From Rhodanobacter soli (GTDB lineage: Bacteria; Pseudomonadota; Gammaproteobacteria; Xanthomonadales; Rhodanobacteraceae), in the NCBI RefSeq assembly GCF_040548735.1, contig NZ_JBEPSD010000002.1, positions 186,001 to 250,000 of the forward strand: a stretch of DNA of 64,000 nt, in the 5' to 3' direction. Of this stretch, positions 38,188 to 46,685 are shown one piece after another. The translations under genes were made by a program, and so were the position numbers. Position 1 is the first letter of the stretch. Every line of letters begins with the position of its first letter. Below the pieces are notes generated by a model that saw only the letters and a program-made list of their open reading frames with translations, had not been told where the DNA came from and ran no database searches.

Positions 38188-39855
38188 TCAGTACCGCGCT
38201 GCCGTCAGCGGCGCGTCGGCCCACTGCCATGCGGCCGCCTGCCGCTTCGAGGTTTCGCGCGCGGCGTCGGCCTGCCCGAGTTTCTGTTGCGCCTGCGCCA
38301 GGCCGAACAGCGACCAGCCGTTGAGCGGGTAGGTTTTCAGGTCCTGGTCGAACGCTTCCGCCGCGCCCTTGGCGTCGCCCGCTTCAAGCAGCGCGGCACC
38401 CAGGTAGGGGCGCACCGGCAGCGGCCAGTCGGCCGGTTCGTTGTAGGCCAGGGCGTCCTCGGCGGCTACCGCGTCGCGCAACGCGGCGATGGCCTGCGCG
38501 CGCTTGCCCCGGGCCCGCAGAAGTTCCCCGCGCAGCAGGGCATCGGCCACCCGCAACACGCCGTCGGCGTGGTTGATGTCGAAGAAGCTCACTTTCGCCA
38601 TGGCCGGATCACCGGCGACCGCATGCAGGGCGGCGGCCTCGCGCGCGGCCTCGGCCAGTGCGCCCTTGCGTGCGTGCGCCATGCCGCGGGCGAAGTGCCG
38701 GATCGCGGCCGGGTAGGGCAGCTCCGGGGATGCCGCGGTATCGGCGAGGATCGCGTCCCAGTCGCCGAAGCGGACCTGGGTGAGCAGCGGTGCGACCACG
38801 AACTGCTGCATGAACTCCATCGGCGCCTCGCCCATCACGGCACGGTCGGCGCGCCGGGCGGTCTGCCCGGCCGCCTGCAGCGCCAGCGTGCGCGAGCCGG
38901 TCAGGCCCGTCGTCATCGTGGCGAAATGCCAGTTGTGCGGCACGTAGCCCAGCGGGTAGACCCCGTTGCTGCCGCGGCACATCGCCAGGAAATCCTTGTC
39001 CGCGGTGGTGGCGGCGAGGTTGATCAGGGTCGCGTCGTGGTAGCGGCCGACGCGGATGTAGATGTGCGCGGGCATGTGCACCAGGTGGCCCGAACCGGGC
39101 GCCAGCGCGGCCAGGGCATCGGCCCAGGGTTCGGCGCGCTGCGGCTCGGGCGAGGACTCGGTGGCGTGGATGTAGTAGTGCATCGCGCCGATGTGGCGCG
39201 GGTTGCGCGCGAGCACGCGTTCCAGTTCGCCGAGCAGGCGCGGGGTGAATGCGGCCGGGGCGCCGTCCTTTTCCCAGTACGCCCATGGCGAGAGATCCAT
39301 CAGCGCTTCCGCGTACAGGGTCGCCGCGTCGTCGTCCTCGGGGAACTGCGCGACCACGCGCGCCATCGCTTCGGCGTAGGCGCGGTCCAGTGGCGCGCGG
39401 TCCTCCGGTGCCGGGTCGGCGTAGCGTGCCTGCAGCGCCTGGATCAGCGCGCGGTCGACCGGCCGTGCCGTGGCGGCCAGGCTCGCTGCGCGCGCGGCGA
39501 GGGCGGTGGCGTCCTTCGCCCGCGCCGGGTCCATCGGCAGGTTGATGTTCGGCCCCAGCACCAGCGCCTGACCCCAGACGCACATTGCGCATTGCGGATC
39601 CAGTCGCGCCGCTTCGGCAAAGGAGCGCCCGGCCGCCTCGTGGTTGAAGCCGTAGGCCATGCGCAGGCCCTGGTCGAAATAGCGCTGCGCCGCGGGCACC
39701 CGGGTGGCCACGTCGTGGTGCAGGTCGCCGAAGGTATCGAACAGCGGCGGGGCGGCGGCTTCGGTGGCGGGTGCGTCGCTGGCGGTCTTCTGCGCCGGGT
39801 TGCAAGCCGCCAGCGCGACTGCCAGCAGCGGCAGGAACAAGGATCGACGGATCAT
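38188..39855 (-). CDS. TPR-containing lipoprotein
   Basis: A 555-residue lipoprotein (lipobox LAVALAACN, Cys near residue 18) with TPR-like helical repeats. The first is near residues 55-90 (YFDQGLRMAYGFNHEAAGRS then FAEAARLDPQCAMCVWGQAL), with more near the C-terminus (AALLEAGDAKGAAEAFDQDL). Similar proteins are common in Xanthomonadales without known function; they are expected in the periplasm as scaffolds. The ATG at 39855 is preceded by GGGAG and starts a lipoprotein signal, so I rejected an in-frame start 210 bp upstream. It is monocistronic. Confidence 0.85.
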   Translation of the reverse strand: MIRRSLFLPLLAVALAACNPAQKTASDAPATEAAAPPLFDTFGDLHHDVATRVPAAQRYFDQGLRMAYGFNHEAAGRSFAEAARLDPQCAMCVWGQALVLGPNINLPMDPARAKDATALAARAASLAATARPVDRALIQALQARYADPAPEDRAPLDRAYAEAMARVVAQFPEDDDAATLYAEALMDLSPWAYWEKDGAPAAFTPRLLGELERVLARNPRHIGAMHYYIHATESSPEPQRAEPWADALAALAPGSGHLVHMPAHIYIRVGRYHDATLINLAATTADKDFLAMCRGSNGVYPLGYVPHNWHFATMTTGLTGSRTLALQAAGQTARRADRAVMGEAPMEFMQQFVVAPLLTQVRFGDWDAILADTAASPELPYPAAIRHFARGMAHARKGALAEAAREAAALHAVAGDPAMAKVSFFDINHADGVLRVADALLRGELLRARGKRAQAIAALRDAVAAEDALAYNEPADWPLPVRPYLGAALLEAGDAKGAAEAFDQDLKTYPLNGWSLFGLAQAQQKLGQADAARETSKRQAAAWQWADAPLTAARY

Positions 39856-40281
39856 CGAGGTTCTCCCAGGATCGGTTCGGGAACAGGAGAAAGCGGCGGA
39901 CAGAATAACTGGAGTTGGCGGCAATGCGTGCTCGAATTCGGCTTTCCACGCGCGGATTGGCCGTCCGTCCATACCGTCCACGGACACATTGTCCCCGGCA
40001 GGTTTTGGCCGTCCAGCCGGCTGTTGCGGCCGCGTGCCGGAAAGCTCACCATGAGCGATGCGCACGAGTACTTCGTCGCGTTCGCCCGCATCAAACGGGC
40101 GATGGGGGCAGTGAGGGGACGAACCAGTTTTTGGCCGGCACGAACGCCGCCGTGTGCCCGGATTTCCGGGTCAGGCACGGCTCCGCGTGCCATTCGACTC
40201 GGCGGGTTCCGGCACCGTGATGGATGAGGTCGCCGGGCCTGGTCGAGCCATCCGTTGCGGCAAACAGCAGCCGGGGGCGTC
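39856..40281. other. Intergenic stretch without a recognised gene
   Basis: The 426 bp between the TPR lipoprotein start and the membrane protein start have no frame with family resemblance. A patch near 40,110 (GGGGACGAACCAGTTTTTGG) faintly recalls the REP-like motif but is too diverged to count. It should contain the promoters for both divergent genes. Confidence 0.5.
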
Positions 40282-41085
40282 ATGACCACCAATCACGCGC
40301 AAGCGCTCGATCTACCCGCCAGCCCGCATGTCATGGCGGCTGTCGACCGCTGGATCTGGGTCTTCATGGCGGCCTTCTTCATCGCCATCACGCTGACCGG
40401 ATTCGTGCCGGACTCGCTGCAAAAACTCGCCATGGTGCGCGCCGGGGCGCGGCCGCCGTTCCCGCCGATCCTGCACGTGCATGCGGTGTTGATGGGCAGC
40501 TTCCTGCTGTTGCTGCTGGCCCAGTCCTGGCTGATGGCAACCGGCCGTCGCGATCGGCACCAGCTGCTGGGCCGCGTGGCTTTCGTGCTCGTGCCGGCCA
40601 TGATCGTGGTGGGTTTCATCCTCGTCCCGGCGATTTACCATCAGGTCTGGAACGGGGCGCAGACGGCGCCGCCGCCGGTGCGGGAGCAACTGCGGCAAAC
40701 GCTCCTGTTCCTCGACAACATCGCGTTGCTGCAGCTGCAGGCCGGCATTCTCTTCACCGTTTTCATCTGGCTGGCCTTGCGCGCGCGACGTATCGACCCG
40801 GGCTTTCACAAGCGGATGATGTTCCTGGCGACGGCATGGCCGTTGCAGGCGGCGATCGACCGGATCACCTGGTTGCCCTCCATCTATCCCGGCCCCGTCT
40901 CGACCGACATCTACACCTTGCTCGCGGTGTCGCCGATGTTCCTGTGGGACGCGAGCCGGCATCAGTCGGTACCCCGCGTCTACCTGGTCTGGCTGGGCGT
41001 GTCCCTGCCTGTTGCCATCACCATCCAGCTGTTATGGGATGCGCCGGCCTGGCACGCATTCGCGCCGCGATTCCTGGCGCCGTGA
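40282..41085 (+). CDS. Multi-pass membrane protein of unknown function
   Basis: A 267-residue inner membrane protein with about seven hydrophobic helices (WIWVFMAAFFIAITLTGFVP, HAVLMGSFLLLLLAQSWLM, VAFVLVPAMIVVGFILVPA and others). Conserved-looking HVHAVLMG and His-rich helices hint at a haem- or quinone-related fold as in some DUF2306-like proteins, but I cannot assign it. The ATG at 40282 follows GGGGGCG; a start 27 bp upstream is possible. It converges on mtfA. Confidence 0.75.
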   Translation: MTTNHAQALDLPASPHVMAAVDRWIWVFMAAFFIAITLTGFVPDSLQKLAMVRAGARPPFPPILHVHAVLMGSFLLLLLAQSWLMATGRRDRHQLLGRVAFVLVPAMIVVGFILVPAIYHQVWNGAQTAPPPVREQLRQTLLFLDNIALLQLQAGILFTVFIWLALRARRIDPGFHKRMMFLATAWPLQAAIDRITWLPSIYPGPVSTDIYTLLAVSPMFLWDASRHQSVPRVYLVWLGVSLPVAITIQLLWDAPAWHAFAPRFLAP

Positions 41086-41143
41086 CCACGGGGCGGCCGG
41101 CCGGACCCGGCGCCGTGGCGCGCCCGCTGCCGGCCGGCAGGGC

Positions 41144-41899
41144 CTACAGCGGGTGTTGCCGATAGAACAGTTCGAGTTGCCGGTAGACGTCCGGCAGATG
41201 CTCGCGCAGGTTGGCGGGCGTCTCGAAAAATTGCTCGCTGGCGACCGCGAAGAACTCGGCGGGATTTTCCAACGCATACGGGTCGACCGGCAGGTCGACG
41301 CCGTCGCCTTGCGCCTGCTTGAGGCGGTCCCACGCCGTGGAAAACACCCGTGACCATTCCCGCCGATCCATGCGCCGGTGCAGCGGCGGGAAACCGTTGG
41401 CGTCGCCGTTGAGCATGTCGAGCTTGTGCGCCATTTCGTGGACGACCACGTTGTGCCCCGGTTTCCTTCCGCCATTCAGCACATCCGCCCACGACAGGAT
41501 CACCGGTCCGCGCCCCCATGCCTCACCGGCCATCACGCTGCTGGTCTGGTGAACCACCCCCGCTGCGTCGGTGTGTGGGCGCCGTGGAATGAACGCGTCC
41601 GGGTACACGATGACGCTGTGCCAACCGTCGTACCAGTCGATGCCCAGTTTCAGGATGGGTACGCAAGCATGCGCGGCGATCAAGACACGGTCGGCGTCGC
41701 CAAGATGCAAGCCCTTGGTCGGTTCCAGCGACTTGCTCTGCAGGAACAGCGTTGCCAGCACGCGTAGCGTGGCCTGGTCGGAAGCGCCCAGCCGGCGCGC
41801 TGCAGTACAGCGCTGCAGCGCGTCTCGCCAGAGCGATTCGGCGATCGGGCGCCGCGCGATGGTGCGCCGTACGCGCCAGTTTCTGATTTTGGTGAACAT
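41144..41899 (-). CDS. mtfA: MtfA family zinc-dependent peptidase
   Basis: A 251-residue cytoplasmic peptidase of the MtfA group. It has the zinc motif HEMAH (VVVHEMAHKLDMLNG near residue 157) and a downstream Glu in ENPAEFFAVASEQFFETP, as in the lethal-factor-like gluzincins. In E. coli MtfA binds the glucose PTS regulator Mlc; whether this genome has such a partner is unknown. I chose the ATG at 41899 because the family starts MFxxxRxWR; an open frame extends 62 codons further without homology. The ribosome binding site is poor. Confidence 0.9.
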   Translation of the reverse strand: MFTKIRNWRVRRTIARRPIAESLWRDALQRCTAARRLGASDQATLRVLATLFLQSKSLEPTKGLHLGDADRVLIAAHACVPILKLGIDWYDGWHSVIVYPDAFIPRRPHTDAAGVVHQTSSVMAGEAWGRGPVILSWADVLNGGRKPGHNVVVHEMAHKLDMLNGDANGFPPLHRRMDRREWSRVFSTAWDRLKQAQGDGVDLPVDPYALENPAEFFAVASEQFFETPANLREHLPDVYRQLELFYRQHPL

Positions 41900-42094
41900 G
41901 GCCACACGCTGGAGGGAGTCGCAATCCAACAGCATCTGGGCCGACGCGCCCTTTCTCAAGAAGGAGGGCAGGGGCAGAGCTTGGGGTTTCCCCACGAATC
42001 CGCTCCGGCACGTCCATTCCTGGCTGTATAGCTTCGGGCGCGCAGATAGCGAAGGCGGCCACGGCCGCCTTCGCACGGGAAGCAACGACGCGGG

Positions 42095-42997
42095 TCAGGC
42101 GGCGAGCGCCGGAGCCATGCCGGTCAGGGTGTCGTCGCCGCACACATCACGCCACAGGTGGTACATCATCCCGAACATCACCGCGAACATCATCAGAAAC
42201 AGCGCGATATAAAGCGGAACGATCACCACGAGCACCAGCCATGGGCTGATGAGTTTGGCGAGCAGGGTGACCAGAAGGAGCACGATCACCAAGGCGACAG
42301 CCACGACAATCCAGGCCAGGACGGAGCTCACTGCAAACACGAGCAGCGGCAGCAGGTTTTTCAGCGCGCCGATCATGCCGTCGCCGATGGCGCCGAACAC
42401 GCTGCGACGGCGCAGCGCGACCTGGCCGAGGCTGATCGCGTAGAAAGCTGTCATGAAGAGGCCCAGCACCATGAACAGCGCCATGGTGATCCCGAAACCG
42501 TTGGGCAACACCGTTGGCGGTGGCTGATGGCTGGCCTGTGCGGTCAGCACTTGCATGTACCAGCTGGCGATGCCGCCTCCGGTTGCCGCGATGATGATCC
42601 CGAACATGGCGACGTAGACCACGATCATTGCCAGCCCGTAGCCGATCAGGCGCAATGCTTCGCCTTGTCGATAGGGCTTGAAGATGTCGAGCGCGCGGGC
42701 CGGCAGCCCACGCTCGGCCGCGTCGATCATCTGCAGATAGCCCGCGTAGAGCGGCACGGTCAGCAGACCGAGCAACATGGAGATCGCCATGATCCAACCG
42801 AAGGTTGCCACGCTCGGCTGTGTGCCCGCTTTGATCGCGTGGAACTGCAAAGGCAGTGTGATCAGCGACGGCAACAGGCACGCCAGCATCAGGAAGGCTG
42901 CCCCTCCGAGCAATGGTTTTGGATGGCGGTAGCTCGCGCTGAAACCTTGCGTCAGCCAGCCAAAGCCAGCCAACGGTCCCCTGGATCGTGTCGTCAT
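42095..42997 (-). CDS. BPSS1780-like integral membrane protein
   Basis: A 300-residue protein with about six transmembrane helices and an amphipathic N-terminus (GWLTQGFSASYRHPKPLLGG). The pattern FKPYRQGEALRLIGYGLAMI fits the BPSS1780/DUF2189-like family of unknown function. I chose the ATG at 42997 (MTTRSRGPLAGFGWL) over one 75 bp upstream, which adds Cys-rich unconserved residues. It is followed on the same strand by mtfA 195 bp away. Confidence 0.8.
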   Translation of the reverse strand: MTTRSRGPLAGFGWLTQGFSASYRHPKPLLGGAAFLMLACLLPSLITLPLQFHAIKAGTQPSVATFGWIMAISMLLGLLTVPLYAGYLQMIDAAERGLPARALDIFKPYRQGEALRLIGYGLAMIVVYVAMFGIIIAATGGGIASWYMQVLTAQASHQPPPTVLPNGFGITMALFMVLGLFMTAFYAISLGQVALRRRSVFGAIGDGMIGALKNLLPLLVFAVSSVLAWIVVAVALVIVLLLVTLLAKLISPWLVLVVIVPLYIALFLMMFAVMFGMMYHLWRDVCGDDTLTGMAPALAA

Positions 42998-43257
42998 GTG
43001 TCGATTCCCCGATGATCGGCGCCCCCGCGCCGTGCAGGCCGAGCATAGCGGGTAGCAGCCAATGCCATCCATGCGTATTCGAATTCTGGAGAAACCCAGG
43101 AGCTCAGAGAGAGAGCTTCTCGCGTCTCTGATCCCATCCCCTGCGCTTTATGTAACCCAATAATGCGATGTCTCTGTTCCGCTCGCCGGTCCGAACTTGA
43201 CGTGTGCCTTGCCGTTACGTCACTTTTCCGGAAATCGGATCACCGAGCGACTGCCTC

Positions 43258-44193
43258 ATGCGACGCGAAATCGCCATCGTCGTTTTTCCGGGATTCCAGC
43301 TGCTGGACGCCGCTGGCCCGGTAGCCGTGTTCGAAATGGCGGAGCGGTTCCGGCCCGACAGCTATTCGATAAATGTGCTCGCCCCGGCGGGTGGCGTCGT
43401 ACGCAGTTCCTCGGGCGTAAGCCTGGCGGCGGCGCCGCTGGAGCGGCGCGGTTTCGATACCGTGGTGGTATCGGGCGGCAGCATGACGCTGGTGGAGGAG
43501 AGCCAGCGCGATATCGTCCCCTGGCTTTGCGATGACGCGTGGCGCCGCACGGCCGGTGTCTGCTCCGGTGCGTTTTTCCTGGCGGAAGCCGGCCTGCTCG
43601 ATGGCCGGCGCGCCACCACGCACTGGGATGTGGCCGAGCGCTTCCGGACGCGCTATCCGAACGTGCGGCTCGATGCCGACCGCATGTTCATCAGGGACGG
43701 CAAGGTATGGACGTCGGCGGGCATTTCCGCGGGGATCGATCTCGCGCTGGCGCTCGTCGAGGACGACCTCGGTCCCGGCATTGCGCGGCGCACGGCCCAG
43801 CAGCTCGTGGTCCACCAGCGACGGCACGGCGGGCAGTCGCAATACTCGGCCCTGGTGGAACAGGGCGGCAGGACCGGACGCTTCGGCGACCTGATCGGCT
43901 GGATGCGTGCGCGCCTCACCGAGCCGATGACGGTCGAGCGGCTGGCCGCGCGCGCGGCGATGAGCCCGCGCAACTTTGCCCGCGCCTTCGTGGCGGAGAT
44001 CGGCGCGACACCGGCGAAGGTGGTCGAGGGCCTACGGCTGGAGGCCGCCCGCGTCGCGGTCGAGACGAGCCATCTCAGCCTGGACCATATCGCTGCATCG
44101 ACGGGTTTTGGCGACGCCAGCCGCATGCGCCGCGCGTTCGTCCGTGCCTTCGGCATGCCGCCCCAGACCCTGCGTCGAAGCGCGGGCGTCTGA
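43258..44193 (+). CDS. GlxA family transcriptional regulator (DJ-1/PfpI-AraC fusion)
   Basis: A 311-residue regulator with an N-terminal DJ-1/PfpI-like domain (IAIVVFPGFQLLDAAGPVAV; Cys102 at the nucleophile elbow in GVCSGAFFLAEAG) and a C-terminal AraC helix-turn-helix pair (AMSPRNFARAFVAEIGATPA; ASTGFGDASRMRRAFVRAFG). Such proteins sense small metabolites and activate nearby genes. The ATG at 43258 starts at the conserved MRREIAIVVF. The likely target is the downstream VOC protein gene on the same strand. Confidence 0.93.
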   Translation: MRREIAIVVFPGFQLLDAAGPVAVFEMAERFRPDSYSINVLAPAGGVVRSSSGVSLAAAPLERRGFDTVVVSGGSMTLVEESQRDIVPWLCDDAWRRTAGVCSGAFFLAEAGLLDGRRATTHWDVAERFRTRYPNVRLDADRMFIRDGKVWTSAGISAGIDLALALVEDDLGPGIARRTAQQLVVHQRRHGGQSQYSALVEQGGRTGRFGDLIGWMRARLTEPMTVERLAARAAMSPRNFARAFVAEIGATPAKVVEGLRLEAARVAVETSHLSLDHIAASTGFGDASRMRRAFVRAFGMPPQTLRRSAGV

Positions 44194-44472
44194 CTCCACG
44201 TGTTGCTGCAGGGTGGGCGATCGCCATGCGTTGCGTGCGTGGCGCCCGAGTCGCGCTGGCAGTTTTCGCCGGGAAATTGTCCTTGTGGGCAATGGTCGAA
44301 CCTGCGATAAAAAAGTGCGCCTCGGCTGCGTGAGCAACGCGCGTCCGACCCCGCTTGAGCGCTTGCGGGCTTGCGCCAACCAGGTGGCCCTTGGCGGCAT
44401 GCGAACGTGCAGATTCGATGCGTGTCCTGCAGCGGGGCTGAAAATTCACCACACCACGGCTCGAGGTTTCAC

Positions 44473-45459
44473 ATGCGTCTGATTCTGCTCGTTTCGGCAA
44501 TGCTCCTGTGTCTGGGTGTGGTGCGGGCGTCCCCATCCTCTCCCGCGGCGTCCCCGACGCGGCTCGACCACATCCTTCTCTGGGGGCGCGGCATCGATCA
44601 GGTGACCTCGGTCATGGCGGTCAAGCTGGGCTTTCAGGTGCGGCCCGGACATGACCCGGGCGGGGTCGCCAACCGCTACGTCCGGTTCGCCGACAGCAGC
44701 TTCATCGAACTACTGGGCATCACCCGGCCCGATCCGGCTTTCGATCCGGGCATGAAGGAGGACCAGCAGGCGCTCAAGGGCGGGCCCGGATCGCGCAGCT
44801 TCGGTTTTCGGTCCTCCGAGCTCGATGCGATCTACCGCCGGCTCAAGAGACTCAACTATGCAGTCACGCCCTTTTTCACAGGGCCGGACAGCGCGAAGCC
44901 GGGCTGGCGATTGTTCGCGTTCAATCACGCGCCGCTGTCGAGCAACACCTTCTTCATCGACTATGCCGCCGACTACGCCCCCGACCAGTTTGATCCTTCG
45001 AATGCCGGCGATTACCGGGCAACGCGCGAACACCCCAACGGTGCGCGCGAATTGTCGGCGATGTGGCTGGTGTCGGCCGATGCGGATGCCGACCGCAGGC
45101 AGCTCGAAACGATGGGCTTTGGCCACGCAGTGCCGGTCAAGTTGCCCCAGCTCGGCGCCACGGGCTTTTGCGTGCCGGTCGGACCGACGGCGCTGCTGGC
45201 GCTTCAGCCTGACGGCGCGGGTGTCGCCGCCGAGGTGATGGCCGGTGGTGGCTCGCGCGTCCTGGGCGTGAGCGTCGGCGTCGCCGATCTGGCGCGTGCG
45301 CAACGCTGGGTCGAACGCGGCTACGAGCGCAGGCTGACAACCTACCGCGGTCTGTCCGGCGAATCCTTCCTTGCGCCGACGCGGGACGACCTCGGTCTGT
45401 CGATCGAATTCCACGCGATCCAGCCCGGCATGGCGCCGTGTGCCGATGCGGGCATCTAG
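44473..45459 (+). CDS. Exported VOC/glyoxalase-like protein
   Basis: A 328-residue protein with an N-terminal signal peptide (MRLILLVSAMLLCLGVVRAS) and two vicinal-oxygen-chelate half-domains. The first starts at TRLDHILLWGRGIDQVTSVM and resembles the glyoxalase-like PF13468 group; the second starts near LGVSVGVADLARAQRW. A periplasmic VOC protein is somewhat unusual; its ligand or reaction is unknown. It follows the GlxA-type regulator after 280 bp, which may control it. Confidence 0.82.
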   Translation: MRLILLVSAMLLCLGVVRASPSSPAASPTRLDHILLWGRGIDQVTSVMAVKLGFQVRPGHDPGGVANRYVRFADSSFIELLGITRPDPAFDPGMKEDQQALKGGPGSRSFGFRSSELDAIYRRLKRLNYAVTPFFTGPDSAKPGWRLFAFNHAPLSSNTFFIDYAADYAPDQFDPSNAGDYRATREHPNGARELSAMWLVSADADADRRQLETMGFGHAVPVKLPQLGATGFCVPVGPTALLALQPDGAGVAAEVMAGGGSRVLGVSVGVADLARAQRWVERGYERRLTTYRGLSGESFLAPTRDDLGLSIEFHAIQPGMAPCADAGI

Positions 45460-45617
45460 CTTGGCCACATCGGCAAGAAGGTGCGCTGTTCGCTGGAACT
45501 CGAGGCGCCTTCCCGCGCCGTACACGTGTCGGGCGGCAACGTGAACACAAGGATCCCGTGATCACGTGCCACCAGACGTCCCGTCGGGGTCGTCGTCGAT
45601 CGATGTGGGGCAGCGAC

Positions 45618-46526
45618 ATGACAACGACGCCTGAAACCAGTTGGCCCGCGCTGCCTTACGGCGCATGGAAGGACACCTACGCAACCCTGCATATGTGGCT
45701 GCAGGTGATCGGCAAGGTCGCGCTGGCGCAGGCGCCGCCACTCAATCATTGCTGGTCGGTGGCCTTGCGCGTCACGCCGCGGGGACTGGCGACGCGCTCG
45801 CTGCCGTACGGCGCCCGTTCGTTTACCCTCGAGCTCGACTTCATCGACCACCAACTGGCCGTCCGCGCCTCGGACGGCCAGACGCGGACGCTGGCGCTGG
45901 TGCCGCGCAGCGTGGCCGATTTCTACCGCGAATTGATGGCCACCCTGGACGCGATGCGATTGCCCGTGAAGATACTGCCCGGAGCCGTCGAGGTTGCCGA
46001 GCCGATCCGGCTCGACCGGGACACGCAGCACCACGCCTACGACCCCGCGTATGCCAACCGCCTGTGGCGGGTCCTCGTGCAGGTCGATCGCGTGTTCACC
46101 GCTTCGCAATGCGCGTTCGTCGGCAAGAGCAGTCCCGTGAACTTCTTCTGGGGCAGTTTCGACCTGGCGGTAACGCGCTTCTCCGGTCGTCGCGCGCCGC
46201 CACGCGAGGGGCCGGCATTCGAGCGCGACGCGTACTCGCACGAAGTCATCAGCCACGGCTTCTGGCCCGGCAGCGGAGCCTTGCTTGAACCTGCTTTCTA
46301 CGCGTACGCCGCGCCGGAACCACCGGGATTGAAGGAGGCGCGCGTGCAGCCGCAGCCCGCCTATTATCATCGCGAGCTCAACGAGTTCATCCTGCCCTAC
46401 GACGCGGTCCGGCAAGCCGAGGCGCCGGACGAAATGATCCACGCCTTCATCGACAGCACCTACGCACGCGCCGCCGACCTGGCCAAGTGGGATCGAAACG
46501 CGCTCGATCGCCGCGCCATGGCGTAG
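45618..46526 (+). CDS. DUF5996 family protein
   Basis: A 302-residue cytoplasmic protein of the DUF5996 family. Diagnostic stretches are SWPALPYGAWKDTYATLHMW at the start, then WSVALRVTPRGLATRSLPYG, and HEVISHGFWPGSGALLEPAF near the C-terminus. No function is known for the family. I preferred the ATG at 45618; 45603 is an alternative start in frame. It lies 158 bp after the VOC gene on the same strand and could share its transcript. Confidence 0.85.
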   Translation: MTTTPETSWPALPYGAWKDTYATLHMWLQVIGKVALAQAPPLNHCWSVALRVTPRGLATRSLPYGARSFTLELDFIDHQLAVRASDGQTRTLALVPRSVADFYRELMATLDAMRLPVKILPGAVEVAEPIRLDRDTQHHAYDPAYANRLWRVLVQVDRVFTASQCAFVGKSSPVNFFWGSFDLAVTRFSGRRAPPREGPAFERDAYSHEVISHGFWPGSGALLEPAFYAYAAPEPPGLKEARVQPQPAYYHRELNEFILPYDAVRQAEAPDEMIHAFIDSTYARAADLAKWDRNALDRRAMA

Positions 46527-46685
46527 AGCACACGGACCGTTCTGAAAACAGAAGGGCTCAGAGTGGCCATCCACCTGAGCGCCTCATGCAAGGTTTGCGC
46601 GCGGCCACGTTCACCAGGGCCTCCTCACACTGCCATCGGTGATGTCCGCCTGATATGCCTGCGCCGGAGCAGATCAAGGTTCGGG

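Noticed and set aside
40105..40140. REP-like motif in the spacer before the membrane protein gene
   Set aside because: GGGGACGAACCAGTTTTTGG keeps only the G run; it could be chance.
38092..40227. 711-codon open frame antisense to the TPR lipoprotein gene
   Set aside because: Shadow of a well-supported lipoprotein gene; the product has no recognisable domain.
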